Positions 44,272 through 54,425 of a DNA stretch of 64,000 bases are shown in pieces. The DNA comes from Defluviitoga tunisiensis (GTDB taxonomy: Bacteria > Thermotogota > Thermotogae > Petrotogales > Petrotogaceae), in assembly GCF_000953715.1 (NCBI RefSeq), contig NZ_LN824141.1, forward strand, positions 494,676 to 558,675, in the 5' to 3' direction. Under the pieces are notes generated by a model. It saw nothing but the letters and a program-made list of their open reading frames with translations. It ran no database searches and was not told where the DNA came from. The position numbers were made by a program, and so were the translations under genes. The number at the start of each line of letters is the position of its first letter. Position 1 is the stretch's first letter.

Positions 44272-44485
44272 ATACTTATAATATTTATATATATGAATAA
44301 TAGTTAATTTCTAGATTCAATATAATATAAATTTATAGTTACAAACAAATTTGTAAAAGATGATATAATAAAATTAATTCATAATTAAATTTGAAGCTAA
44401 TTATACTTAATTAATTTAAGTTAACTTCAACTATTATTAAATTCTTTTTTGTTGTTTTACTATATTATATGTGGGGGGTATTTAT

Positions 44486-45637
44486 ATGTTTAGAAGAAAG
44501 TTTTTGTTTATAGGTATCTTAATTGCTGTGTCTTTGTTCTCTTTTTCTAATTCAGTAGATTTTGCAGGAGGTTCAGGAAGCAAAGAGGATCCATTTTTAG
44601 TATCAAATTCAAACCAGTTATATAACATACGGCATTTTTTAGATAAACATTTCAAACAAATATCTGATATTGATTTAAGTACTTATGAAGATTGGGAACC
44701 TATTGGGAACAATACTTCACCGTTTTCAGGGACATATAATGGGAATGGTTATAAGATATTAAATGTGCAAATGAATAAACCAACGGATAAACCAAAAGGA
44801 GATATCATAGGGTTGTTTGGATATATGTCCGGTAATTCTAAAATAGAAAATGTATGTCTAGAAAATGTAAATATAGTTGCAAGAGCAGACGTTGGTGGAC
44901 TAATTGGCTATGTTTATAGTGGTACAATTAGCAACTGTTTTGTAAGCGGTAATATATCTGCGGATAACAACGTAGGTGGTTTAGTAGGTGGGAACTTTAC
45001 TGGCGTAATAGAATGGAATAGAACAGATGTAACTATTCAAAGAAAATCACATATTGGCGGACTTGTTGGTCATAATAGAGGAAAAATAAGCAATAATTGT
45101 GCTTTTGGAGATGTACAAAGTGATATCTATACAGGCGGTTTGGTTGGATATAACAGGGGCGAAATAGAAAACAGTTTTTCATTAGGTAATGTAAAAGGTG
45201 AAAATTTTTCTGGAGGTCTCGTTGGATACAATGTTAGTGGTATCATTAAAAATTGTTATTCAATAGGAGAAGTTTCAGGTGTAAGTAAAATAGGTGGACT
45301 AGTAGGGGAAAATTCTCTTGGTGGAGTAATAGAAAATTGTTACTCCACAGGAAATGTTTCAGGTATTACATATGTAGGTGGCCTTGTCGGTAACAACAAT
45401 AGTAGTAAAATAGAAAATTGTTACACATGCGGAAATACCACTGGAAATAATTTAGTGGGTGAGGTTGTAGGATTTGGCTCAGGATCTGAATTTAGAAAAA
45501 CAGAGATCGAATTAATGACGAAAAAAGATACCTTCAAAGATTGGAATTTTTTAAGTATATGGAGTATTGAGGAAAATATAACTTTTCCTTATTTCAAATG
45601 GCAAGATAATATATCACACAATTATTTACCCAAATAG
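44486..45637 (+). CDS. Secreted GLUG-repeat beta-helix protein
   Basis: 383 residues with a signal peptide (MFRRKFLFIGILIAVSLFSFS). A start domain (FAGGSGSKEDPFLVSN, LYNIRHFLD) typical of GLUG-containing surface proteins precedes about eight GLUG repeats of 22-27 residues (VGGLVG.N.G.I.NCYS.GNVSG), predicted to stack into a beta-helix. A short C-terminal domain ends FPYFKWQDN. Likely cell-surface or secreted; binding function unknown. ATG 44486 is 7 nt after a run of six G. Monocistronic. Confidence 0.85.
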   Translation: MFRRKFLFIGILIAVSLFSFSNSVDFAGGSGSKEDPFLVSNSNQLYNIRHFLDKHFKQISDIDLSTYEDWEPIGNNTSPFSGTYNGNGYKILNVQMNKPTDKPKGDIIGLFGYMSGNSKIENVCLENVNIVARADVGGLIGYVYSGTISNCFVSGNISADNNVGGLVGGNFTGVIEWNRTDVTIQRKSHIGGLVGHNRGKISNNCAFGDVQSDIYTGGLVGYNRGEIENSFSLGNVKGENFSGGLVGYNVSGIIKNCYSIGEVSGVSKIGGLVGENSLGGVIENCYSTGNVSGITYVGGLVGNNNSSKIENCYTCGNTTGNNLVGEVVGFGSGSEFRKTEIELMTKKDTFKDWNFLSIWSIEENITFPYFKWQDNISHNYLPK

Positions 45638-45691
45638 ATATTACTCAAAAAAAGGCTACAAAGATGTCAGACTTTTTATCTTATTGTTATT

Positions 45692-46258
45692 CTAATTGTT
45701 AGCCTTAAGATATTGATATAAAATATCTTTTTTTAGTTTCTGGGCTTTTTCTTCTCCTGCCAGATACTTTATTATCTCTATTGCAAAATCTACTGCTAAC
45801 GCCGGTCCACGTGAGGTAATTATATTTTTATCTCTAACAACTGGTTTTTCTACATATATACCATCCTTCAGTTCATTTTCAAATCCTGGATAAGAAGTTA
45901 CCTTTTTCCCTTTTATTATTCCAGCTTTTGCAAGAACTATTGGTCCCGCACATATTGCTGCAACTAATTTACTTGATTCGTTCATTTTTTTTACTATATC
46001 GATAACTAAATTATTATCTCTTAGTTTTTCTGAGCCAGGCATCCCTCCCGGGATAATAACACCATCATATGAAGATATATCTTTCAATTCATCAATCTTT
46101 TTATCTGCTATAACAGTTATTTTATGAGAACCCTTCACTTTGTTATCATTCGTTATTGACACTGTATCAACTTCTATTCCTGCTCTTCTGAGATAATCTA
46201 CTACTGTTAATGCCTCTACCTCTTCAAATCCTTCAGCTAAAAAAACCAAAGTTTTCAT
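45692..46258 (-). CDS. DJ-1/PfpI family protein
   Basis: 188 residues. LAEGFEEVEALTVVDYLRRAG gives the conserved Glu, VIIPGGMPGSE the loop, and the nucleophile-elbow Cys is in AAICAGP. This is the YajL/DJ-1 (ThiJ) type, acting in protection from reactive carbonyls or oxidation; exact activity is debated. SD AGGGGGTGGT before ATG. Confidence 0.92.
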   Translation of the reverse strand: MKTLVFLAEGFEEVEALTVVDYLRRAGIEVDTVSITNDNKVKGSHKITVIADKKIDELKDISSYDGVIIPGGMPGSEKLRDNNLVIDIVKKMNESSKLVAAICAGPIVLAKAGIIKGKKVTSYPGFENELKDGIYVEKPVVRDKNIITSRGPALAVDFAIEIIKYLAGEEKAQKLKKDILYQYLKANN

Positions 46259-46441
46259 AATACCACCCCCTAGTTTAATAGTAAAGTATTGTTTTGTAGA
46301 TTCTAATCACCTGTTTTTATCTTCTTCTTTAGTTTGACCTAAAAAGAGAATGAAAGTTCCGCGTTGTACCTAGTTTAAATTGAAAATCTCTGAAAATGAA
46401 TCCTTTCTAAAATGGGTAGGTTCACAGACATCATATTTCTT

Positions 46442-46807
46442 TCAATCTTTAATATGTCTTATCCCACTACCAATCGGATGTGTAGTATCCCCTTTGTAAC
46501 GAGGAATTAAATGTATATGCAAATGAAAAACCGTCTGTCCTGCATCGTATCCAACATTTACCCCAACATTATACCCGCTTGGTTTAAACTGTTCATCTAT
46601 GATTTTTTTGCATTCATTAATAAGTTGATATAAACGAACTATTTCTTCTTCAGTCGCTTCAAAAAAACTATCAAAGTGTCTTTTTGGAATTACAAGTATA
46701 TGGCCTTTGCTAACCGGGTGTTTATCGTATATAGCAAAAGCTAATTCATTTTGCACAACTATATTATCTGGATTATCTTTTATATCACAAAAAATACACC
46801 GACTCAT
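46442..46807 (-). CDS. HIT family nucleotide-binding protein
   Basis: 121 residues. CIFCDI at the N-terminus, IPKRH and the histidine triad HLHIHLIPR. HinT-like purine nucleoside phosphoramidase, cytoplasmic. SD TAAGGAG before ATG. It stands alone between DJ-1 and dsdA genes. Confidence 0.93.
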   Translation of the reverse strand: MSRCIFCDIKDNPDNIVVQNELAFAIYDKHPVSKGHILVIPKRHFDSFFEATEEEIVRLYQLINECKKIIDEQFKPSGYNVGVNVGYDAGQTVFHLHIHLIPRYKGDTTHPIGSGIRHIKD

Positions 46808-46870
46808 TAAATCAACTCCTTAACTCATTTTACCACATCAATATAATTATACTATATTTGAAAATTAGCA

Positions 46871-48163
46871 TTATTGACTTTTCAACAAACTTAACGCTTT
46901 TTCATAGTCTCTTTTCTTTTCATATGTTGGAACTAAACTTCCTCCTGTAGCCCAGCACATATGACAACAGTTTTCTATATCTGAAAAATAAATTGGACCA
47001 AAAAATCCTGCGAAAGCAGAAGGTTCCAAGTATATATTTTCTTCATCAACTGATGCTTTTAAAAATGTGTATAGCCTTTTATCTTCTATTGTAAATACTC
47101 CATCAACCACCCTATCCATCATTCTCGTAGCTAGAGAAGAAGCTCTACCAACTGCCAAGCCATCAGCTTCTGTTTTATTATCTAATCCAAAATCGGTTAC
47201 AGAAATTTTATCAAACAAACCTGTAACTAAAGCAACTAACATTGCTGGGGAATGGGTTGGTTCGGCAAAAAAGCAATGAACATTGTCTCCATAAACAAGC
47301 TTCAAACCAAAAGTTATACCTCCAGGAGAACCTCCAACACCACAAGGTAGATATACATACAATGGATGATCTTCGTCAACTCTTACATTTAACTGAGATA
47401 ATTGTTGTTTAATTCTTATACCTCCAACCGCATATCCTAAAAACAAATCCTTAGAATTTTCATCATCTACAAAATAGCTGTTAGGATCCTCTTTTGAACG
47501 TTTCCTTCCTTCTTCTATAGCTACTGAAAAATCCCCATCATACTCAACTACTTCAACTCCTTTACTTCTTAGAAGTTCTTTTTTCCATTGCTTTGCATCT
47601 TGAGACATATGTACGATTACCCTAAAACCTATTTTGGCGCTTATAATACCTATACTTAAAGCCAAGTTTCCTGTACTTCCAACTTGCACTGTATAATTTG
47701 AAAAGAACTTTTTGTACCTTTCTTCCGATAAAACACTATAATCATCTTCAATAGAAAGCATACTATTTTCTATAGCTAACTTCTCGGCGTGTTTTAACAC
47801 TTCATATATTCCACCTCTTGCTTTGATTGACCCAGCTATTGGAAGCAAATCGTCTCTTTTTAGAAATAGTTTACCTTTTATTTTTCTTGAATAATCGCAT
47901 TCAAGCCTCTTCTTCATATTATTAATTTCATAAATTGGAGATTCTATAATGCCGTTCCTAACTTCTGGAAACTCTTTTCTAATATATGGTGCAAATCTTT
48001 GTAACCTAGCTTCTGCATCAATAACGTCTTCATATGATATAGGTAAATCATCAAGAATTTCGTTAAACTCCTTTTTATTATCATTTATCCACAAAACTTC
48101 TTCCGATGACTTTATTTTAGAAATTAATATAGGATCTTCTCTTGATTTGAAAACATTATTCAT
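46871..48163 (-). CDS. dsdA: D-serine dehydratase
   Basis: 430-residue fold-type II PLP enzyme. PLP lysine in SIKARGGIYEVL, VGSTGNLALSIG, the phosphate-binding glycine loop CGVGGSPGG, and EADGLAVGRAS are DsdA-specific. It converts D-serine to pyruvate and ammonia. No D-serine transporter or dsdC regulator is adjacent. Start ATG with AAGGAG 7-8 nt upstream. Confidence 0.94.
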   Translation of the reverse strand: MNNVFKSREDPILISKIKSSEEVLWINDNKKEFNEILDDLPISYEDVIDAEARLQRFAPYIRKEFPEVRNGIIESPIYEINNMKKRLECDYSRKIKGKLFLKRDDLLPIAGSIKARGGIYEVLKHAEKLAIENSMLSIEDDYSVLSEERYKKFFSNYTVQVGSTGNLALSIGIISAKIGFRVIVHMSQDAKQWKKELLRSKGVEVVEYDGDFSVAIEEGRKRSKEDPNSYFVDDENSKDLFLGYAVGGIRIKQQLSQLNVRVDEDHPLYVYLPCGVGGSPGGITFGLKLVYGDNVHCFFAEPTHSPAMLVALVTGLFDKISVTDFGLDNKTEADGLAVGRASSLATRMMDRVVDGVFTIEDKRLYTFLKASVDEENIYLEPSAFAGFFGPIYFSDIENCCHMCWATGGSLVPTYEKKRDYEKALSLLKSQ

Positions 48164-48481
48164 CTTTAATCTCCTTTTTAATTTTTTATAAATTGCCTAG
48201 CTTCTTTTTTAAATGATTTTAGGTATCACTTAATTCCATTAGGAATGTGAATCTTTCACTTTTAAATTACCATAAATTATTATACCTGGAGGAATTAAAC
48301 AATCAAAAATACTAATTGTTACAAAAAAATGACCTCATTTCTATAGTTAAACTTCAAGTTGTATTATTCACATTGTGGTATAAGAACAGTCGTGATATAA
48401 TTTATTTGTATATTAATAAAATATCCATATAACAAATAATTATTAAATAATAATCATAAAGTTTAGGAGTGAGATTATTTT
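48164..48481. other. Divergent intergenic region dsdA/nuclease (318 bp)
   Basis: Holds the plus-strand promoter at 48373-48401 for the nuclease gene. The dsdA side is AT-rich without a clear promoter. No RNA structure or repeat was seen. Confidence 0.6.
48373..48401 (+). promoter_or_regulatory. Promoter of the secreted nuclease gene
   Basis: TTGTGG (48373-48378), 17 bp, extended -10 TGA-TATAAT (48396-48401). The 5' leader to the ATG at 48482 would be about 75 nt. Confidence 0.6.
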
Positions 48482-49363
48482 ATGAAAAAGTTTATCACTT
48501 TTTTCACATTAATAATATTTACCTTCACATTATTTAGTCAATCATTATTTGACATTACTTCCATAGAGTCTAATATAGAAAGATTAAAAGCATATGAGGA
48601 AATTGTAGAACAATTAAATGAAATAGAAAGCGAAGAAAATGATTTAAAGAAATTAGACTTGTACGACAAGTTTTTTGAAGAAAAACTTTTGAAAATACCT
48701 ATTAGCTTGGAAAAAGGTGTCGTTACAAGGGTAATAGATGGAGACACTGTCGAAATTGAAATCGATGGAAAAATATATAAAACAAGATTCATTGGTATAG
48801 ATACACCTGAAAGCACTACAAAAATTGAACCTTTTGGTCTTGAGGCCTCCCTTTTTACTACCAAAGAATTATTAGGTAAAACTGTATATCTTGAAAAAGA
48901 TGTTTCAGAAACAGATAGGTATGGAAGACTTTTGAGATATATTTGGCTTGAACCACCAAATGAGATAAATGACTTGGAAATACGTACAAAAATGTTTAAT
49001 GCTATTCTTCTACTAAACGGATTCGCAAAAATTTCAACTTTTCCACCTGATGTCAAATATGAAGAATATTTTTTAACTTATTCGAAAGAAGCTCAAGATA
49101 ACAATTTAGGATTGTGGGCTTTAAGCGAAAAATTAACTAGTGATGCTACTAATTTTGCTACATTAACAGATACCTCTACTCCTACTCAAAAGGTTTACGT
49201 TGATACTGAAGGAAAAGGGCTCATCAAAGGGAATATTAATTCTAAAGGAGAAAAGATCTATCATATGCCTGGAGGATTATATTATGAACAAACTATTCCT
49301 GAAATATGGTTCAAAACGGAACAAGAAGCCCAATCTGCTGGTTTTAGAAAATCAAAAAAATAA
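48482..49363 (+). CDS. Secreted thermonuclease (SNase fold) with C-terminal sunset domain
   Basis: 293 residues. Signal peptide (MKKFITFFTLIIFTFTLFS), a coiled-coil-prone segment (about 25-75), then an SNase-like domain with VTRVIDGDTVEIE, TRFIGIDTPES and ETDRYGRLLRYIW carrying the catalytic Arg/Glu pattern. The last ~45 residues (IKGNINSKGEKIYHMPGG...EAQSAGFRKS) are a sunset domain, often found on extracellular nucleases. Probably degrades nucleic acids outside the cytoplasm. SD TTTAGGAGTGAG before ATG. Confidence 0.9.
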   Translation: MKKFITFFTLIIFTFTLFSQSLFDITSIESNIERLKAYEEIVEQLNEIESEENDLKKLDLYDKFFEEKLLKIPISLEKGVVTRVIDGDTVEIEIDGKIYKTRFIGIDTPESTTKIEPFGLEASLFTTKELLGKTVYLEKDVSETDRYGRLLRYIWLEPPNEINDLEIRTKMFNAILLLNGFAKISTFPPDVKYEEYFLTYSKEAQDNNLGLWALSEKLTSDATNFATLTDTSTPTQKVYVDTEGKGLIKGNINSKGEKIYHMPGGLYYEQTIPEIWFKTEQEAQSAGFRKSKK

Positions 49364-49490
49364 ATAAATATGAAAAAATTAGTAATTTCATTTTTTATAT
49401 AATTTCTGGATTTTACCTCTTGTGTAAATTTTGTTTAGTAAAATATCTCATAATTAAAATAATTTTAAAAAATGCCTTGGGGTGACAGTT

Positions 49491-52418
49491 TTGATTAGTT
49501 TAGCCAAAAAGATAACGCCAAAGTTAAAAAATCTTATATTAGAAGAAATTACAAAAGATGAGACTATTTCGCTACAACTATTTCTTAGTTTCATAGTCAT
49601 TAAGGTTCTAGAGGCAAAAGGCCTAATAAAAAAATCTATGAGGATTTTTGAAGATGACGTCAAAAATCCTAGTCTTTTATCTAAATACCTTTACCTAATT
49701 CAAATATTACATAATAATTTTAATAATTTTGATGCAATTTTTTCTATAATTCATAAGATTACAGAAAAAAACCTAAAAAATATAGTTTTTTTATTTAAAG
49801 AAACATCCGATGAGAATTGGAATAACGAAGAAATAATATCTTGGTGCTATGAATATTACAACTATCCTTCTGAAAAAAAAGCGGTTGATAATTCACAATT
49901 TTATACCCCAGCATGGATAGTAGAATTTCTGATAGAACATACCTTGACTAAAAATTTTGTAGATAAAAATAATATCTCTATCGAAAAAATTAGGATAATA
50001 GATCCTGCTTGTGGATGTGGGAACTTTATTATTCAAATATATGATGCATTAAAAAATATATATTTATCTAAAGGTTATGAACCTAAAGAAGCTTCAAAAA
50101 TGATAATTACTCATAATTTATATGGTGTAGATATAGATGAGATTGCTGTTGAAATAACAAATCTGATTTTAAAAATAAAAGCAATGGAAGACGGTGTATT
50201 AAAAATACGGGAGACAAATTTTGTTTCTATTCCAAAATTAAAGTCAGGCCACCCACTCTTTAAAAAATTAGAGGTTATGGGAAGCTTGATTACTCAATCT
50301 GATCTTAAAATATTAAAAAAAATGAATATTCAAGATAATTATCTTTCAAAATTAATAAAAATTTTAACTCAAAAGTACGATATTGTTCTAACCAATCCTC
50401 CATATCTTGATTCATCTGATTATAAAGATGATCTAAAAAAATATATAAATGAAGACTACAGGGATTTTAGAAAAAATCTATACTCTTGCTTCATAAAAAA
50501 GAATTATGAACTGCTGAAAGATAATGGATACATTGGAATGATAACTCCTCAAACATTTATGTTTATTAGTAGCTATGAACAAACACGTAAGTTTATTATA
50601 AACAACATGAATATAGAAAAATTGGTTCATTTTGGGTTAGGAGGTGTCTTCGATTCGGCTCTCGTAGATACAGCAATGTATGTTTTAAAAAAAAGTAAGA
50701 AAAACAATCCTGGTGAATATATACAACTCACTTCATTTAATGGAAAAGATGAAAAAAAGAAGATTTTAGATGCAATATGGAAAGACCAAAATCAAGACTT
50801 AATGAATAGATATGTATACAAAGTTGATAAAACTATTTTCTCAAAAGTTCCTCGATCCCCTTTTATTTATTGGATAAAACAAGACATAATTGATATTTTT
50901 GAAAATGCTTGTTTAGAATCATGCGCTGATGTGAGACAGGGAATCGCAACAGGAAATAATAAAAAATTTTTAAGATATTTTTGGGAAGTTAGAAAAGAGG
51001 ATATCAGCTTTAACCATAAAAAAGATGGTAAAAAGTGGGTTCCTTATACTAAAGGAGGACCTTATAATAAATGGTTTGGCAATTTATGGTGGGTAATTGC
51101 CTTTGATGAGGAAAATTATAATATCTTAAAAAACATGGGAAACAATCTTCCTAATAGGAAATATTATTTTAAAAGAGGAATTACCTATACCATGACAACT
51201 TCCAAGGGGGCTACTTTTAGATATCTCCCGGAAAATTTTTTATTTGATTGTAAGGGAAGTTCTATATTTTTTCACGAGGATAAGTATATTTTTAGATTTC
51301 TAGGTCTGCTAAATAGTGCATTCTTCTCTTATTTAGAGAAATTTGTTGCTGGAAGTGTAGATCTAGAGGTTGGAGATCTAAAAAAATTACCTGTACCCAC
51401 AAATATATTTATTGATTCTGAAAATATTAAATATCTTGAATTATTATCCAAAGTGAATATAGCAATAAAAAAACATAATACTCAAATTTATCCAACTGAG
51501 CTTCATTTTGATGAAACATTATTTTATGAACCTTCTAAATTCCATCTCTATTTACATACCAAGAATGCACTTGATACTTACTTGTTACTATCTAATGGTT
51601 TAATAGATATAATTGTGTTTGACTTGTACAATCTATCACCTGATAGTATCAATGAAGTATATCAAAGCGAAGGAATTCCTTCTGCATTTTTTGCTTGTGA
51701 AAAAAAAGTTTTTGACAAGCTCCCTCCGTTGGCATCTTTATTAGATGAAAAGGATATCAACGAACTCTTGTTAACTAAAGAAGATCTTAACAGTGTTGAA
51801 TTTTTTATAAAAAAATTTTATAAAAACAACGTTCATCGTTTTGAAGTTATTTCTTGTGAAAAAAAAGCTCTTCCTGAGGAGTACTATAACAATTATGTCG
51901 AAAGTTTGAGCAAAAAAACTTTACAAAACCCTGCATTAATTTTTAATCACATGAAAATTGCTGCGTCTGAATTAAAACAGATGGCTTGTTTAAAAATAGA
52001 CAATGATATTAAAAATTACCTATTAGAATCCGAAGAAGGCTTTATTAGCTATGGCTTTTCAAACAAAAATGAAGAAATATTATTATCTAAAATTTTCAAA
52101 GATCGATTTTTGTTAGAAGATACAATAAATACAGATTTAAAAACTTTTATTAGAAAAGATTATTTTACATTTCATAATAAATTATATAAAAATCGTCCTA
52201 TAGTGTGGAAGTTAGGAAACAATAATTTTGGTTTTTTAATCCACTATCATAATATAAATGAAAAAACCAAAAAGAACATCCTATCATTTTTAAAAAAACA
52301 AAATGATAAATCTAAAGAAATGACAACATTTACAAAAAAAATACAATTGATAGATTTTAATATTAGGATAGATGATGGTATTTTGATTAATAAAGAAATA
52401 TTCTACAACATTTTTTAA
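49491..52418 (+). CDS. Orphan PglX/Eco57I-type adenine-specific DNA methyltransferase
   Basis: 975 residues. A helical N-terminal region is followed by the motif X-like QFYTPAWIVEFL (136-147), AdoMet motif I DPACGCGNF (171-179) and catalytic NPPY (302-305). The middle and C-terminal part (QGIATGNNKKF, KGGPYNKWFGN, FDCKGSSIF) resembles the target-recognition region of PglX and type IIG enzymes. No PD-(D/E)xK nuclease motif is seen at the N-terminus, and no BREX partner genes flank it. TTG 49491 lies 6 nt after GGGGTG. Function: N6-adenine methylation, with or without restriction. Confidence 0.85.
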   Translation: MISLAKKITPKLKNLILEEITKDETISLQLFLSFIVIKVLEAKGLIKKSMRIFEDDVKNPSLLSKYLYLIQILHNNFNNFDAIFSIIHKITEKNLKNIVFLFKETSDENWNNEEIISWCYEYYNYPSEKKAVDNSQFYTPAWIVEFLIEHTLTKNFVDKNNISIEKIRIIDPACGCGNFIIQIYDALKNIYLSKGYEPKEASKMIITHNLYGVDIDEIAVEITNLILKIKAMEDGVLKIRETNFVSIPKLKSGHPLFKKLEVMGSLITQSDLKILKKMNIQDNYLSKLIKILTQKYDIVLTNPPYLDSSDYKDDLKKYINEDYRDFRKNLYSCFIKKNYELLKDNGYIGMITPQTFMFISSYEQTRKFIINNMNIEKLVHFGLGGVFDSALVDTAMYVLKKSKKNNPGEYIQLTSFNGKDEKKKILDAIWKDQNQDLMNRYVYKVDKTIFSKVPRSPFIYWIKQDIIDIFENACLESCADVRQGIATGNNKKFLRYFWEVRKEDISFNHKKDGKKWVPYTKGGPYNKWFGNLWWVIAFDEENYNILKNMGNNLPNRKYYFKRGITYTMTTSKGATFRYLPENFLFDCKGSSIFFHEDKYIFRFLGLLNSAFFSYLEKFVAGSVDLEVGDLKKLPVPTNIFIDSENIKYLELLSKVNIAIKKHNTQIYPTELHFDETLFYEPSKFHLYLHTKNALDTYLLLSNGLIDIIVFDLYNLSPDSINEVYQSEGIPSAFFACEKKVFDKLPPLASLLDEKDINELLLTKEDLNSVEFFIKKFYKNNVHRFEVISCEKKALPEEYYNNYVESLSKKTLQNPALIFNHMKIAASELKQMACLKIDNDIKNYLLESEEGFISYGFSNKNEEILLSKIFKDRFLLEDTINTDLKTFIRKDYFTFHNKLYKNRPIVWKLGNNNFGFLIHYHNINEKTKKNILSFLKKQNDKSKEMTTFTKKIQLIDFNIRIDDGILINKEIFYNIF

Positions 52419-52447
52419 ATAATAACTTACTAAATGAGGTGATGAAA

Positions 52448-53224
52448 TTGAATCCACCTGTTTTTTCAAAAACTTTAAAGAAAGCTCAAGCAGAATTCAA
52501 CAAGATTCATAATTTTTTGATAGGGGATCCTTTAGTAAAAGAAACACTTTTTACTTCTGATTCTAGACTATTTAAGGCTTTAAGAATCATTAATATTTTC
52601 TTTTCTTTTGTAGTATTTATTCCCATAATCGCCACTATTTGGGATTTTAACCTTCCTCATTTTCTAGGATATCTGTTATGTGCATTTGGAGTTTACTTAA
52701 CATGGGTATTTGAATGGACTACAAAGTCTCCCATACTCGAAGAAATAAGAACTTTTACAATTATACAGATTTCTCTCCACGGCGTATTCGGAATGTGGCT
52801 TGAATTTTACAACAAATTTGAAATATACGATTTCATCTTACATATAACTGGTGGCATGTGGTTAGTATTTCTAATTTTTCCTTTAGTAATTGGTATTGAA
52901 TTACTTTCCGCTGATTCAAAAAGCCCATTTTTTTCATTTAAGATTATAATCATAACTTTAACAATCGTAACTACTTTAGGGGTTTTTTGGGAAATTGGAG
53001 AATTTATTTCTGATCTAATTTTTAGAAATTACCCTGGATACAGGCTAGCTCAAGAAGATAGTCTTTTTGATACTATGACCGACTTTATAGCTAATCTTAT
53101 TGGCACGATAACGGGTTTGGGAGTTTTTTGGATGAATCTCAAAAAGCTCAATAAATCCAGGGATATGGACTCATTATTTGAAAGAATGGGAAAAGCCTTA
53201 AAAGATTATGTAAACCAAGAATAA
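52448..53224 (+). CDS. Polytopic membrane protein of unknown function
   Basis: 259 residues with about six hydrophobic segments between residues 45 and 230. Conserved-looking acidic/His features inside the membrane region (EFYNKFEIYDFILHITGG, GVFWEIGEFISD, DTMTDFIANLIGTITG) recall DUF2238-like membrane proteins, but the match is loose. TTG 52448 is 6 nt after GAGGTG; GTG 52439 and ATG 52442 lie within or too close to the SD. It follows the methylase by 29 bp and could share its transcript. Confidence 0.7.
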   Translation: MNPPVFSKTLKKAQAEFNKIHNFLIGDPLVKETLFTSDSRLFKALRIINIFFSFVVFIPIIATIWDFNLPHFLGYLLCAFGVYLTWVFEWTTKSPILEEIRTFTIIQISLHGVFGMWLEFYNKFEIYDFILHITGGMWLVFLIFPLVIGIELLSADSKSPFFSFKIIIITLTIVTTLGVFWEIGEFISDLIFRNYPGYRLAQEDSLFDTMTDFIANLIGTITGLGVFWMNLKKLNKSRDMDSLFERMGKALKDYVNQE

Positions 53225-53318
53225 CTATAATTGAATCGATAAATTTATTATTTTATTAATAATTCCTATAAATATGCTAAAATATACTCAAATCTGCAAA
53301 AAATGGAGGCGAATAGAG

Positions 53319-54398
53319 TTGAACAGTTGGACTTTGGGATTTATTGAAAAATCATCTTGGGGATGTACTAAAGAAGGAATACCTATAGACTTGTTTACTC
53401 TTTTAAATGAAAATGGACTTATGATGAAAATTACAAACTATGGAGCAACGATAGTGAGTTTATATGTTCCAGATAAATTTGGATCTTTATCAGATATTGT
53501 ACTAGGCTTTGACTCTCTTTCTGACTATGAAAAATATTCTCCTCATAACCCCTATTTTGGAGCAACAATAGGTCGTTATGCAAATAGGATAGCTTTAGGA
53601 CAATTTTCTTTAAATAATAAAATTTATTCTTTAGCTCAAAATGACGGATTAAACCATCTTCATGGAGGAATAAAGGGATTTAACAAACAAGTTTTTACCG
53701 CTATTCCAATGAAAACCTCAGAAGGGCCTGCAGTACGCTTAAAACGATTAAGTCACGATGGAGAAGAAGGATATCCGGGTAATTTACAAGTCAGTGTAAC
53801 TTATACTCTGACTAATAATAATGAAGTCAAAATAGATTATTGCTGTACTACAGATAAGCCTACAATAGTTAATTTAACTAATCATAGTTATTTTAATTTA
53901 TTGGGAGAAGGAAAAGAAAACATTTTGGATCATGAAATAACTATTTTAGCTAACAGATATACTCCTGTTGGTAAAGATCTAATCCCTACAGGAGAAATCA
54001 TTGATGTTCGTGGAACCCCTTTTGATCTAACACAACCAGTTACTCTAAGAACTCAGCTTGAAAAGTTTTCTAATATTTCTTTTAAAGGTTATGACCATAA
54101 TTTTGTTCTAAATAATGACCAAGATGGCAAGTTAATACTTGCAGCAAGAATAAAGGAACCTACCAGTGGAAGAATTATGGAAGTGTATACTACTGAAGTT
54201 GGAATTCAACTTTATACAGCTAATTCTGTCAATACTTTCGGAAAGGAAGGAAAACACTACGGCCAATATTCTGGAATGGCTATAGAAACACAGCATTATC
54301 CAAATTCTCCTAACAATCCCAATTTCCCTTCTGTTGTTTTAAATCCAGGTGATACTTATTCGTCTACAACTGTCTACAAATTTTTAAAAGAACATTAA
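53319..54398 (+). CDS. galM: Aldose 1-epimerase (galactose mutarotase)
   Basis: 359 residues. NYGATIVSLYVPD, GRYANRIA, NHLHGG, LTNHSYFNL and the catalytic His/Glu context GMAIETQHYPNSPNNPNFPS are GalM landmarks. It interconverts alpha and beta anomers of aldoses. TTG 53319 is 9 nt after GGAGG; the longer frame from 53274 reads through spacer sequence. It ends at a strong terminator. Confidence 0.94.
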   Translation: MNSWTLGFIEKSSWGCTKEGIPIDLFTLLNENGLMMKITNYGATIVSLYVPDKFGSLSDIVLGFDSLSDYEKYSPHNPYFGATIGRYANRIALGQFSLNNKIYSLAQNDGLNHLHGGIKGFNKQVFTAIPMKTSEGPAVRLKRLSHDGEEGYPGNLQVSVTYTLTNNNEVKIDYCCTTDKPTIVNLTNHSYFNLLGEGKENILDHEITILANRYTPVGKDLIPTGEIIDVRGTPFDLTQPVTLRTQLEKFSNISFKGYDHNFVLNNDQDGKLILAARIKEPTSGRIMEVYTTEVGIQLYTANSVNTFGKEGKHYGQYSGMAIETQHYPNSPNNPNFPSVVLNPGDTYSSTTVYKFLKEH

Positions 54399-54425
54399 AA
54401 AATTATTGTGCATTTTCTTAAATAA

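Noticed and set aside
49491-52418. BREX defence island
   Set aside because: Only the PglX-like gene is present; neighbours are a nuclease with a signal peptide, a membrane protein and galM.
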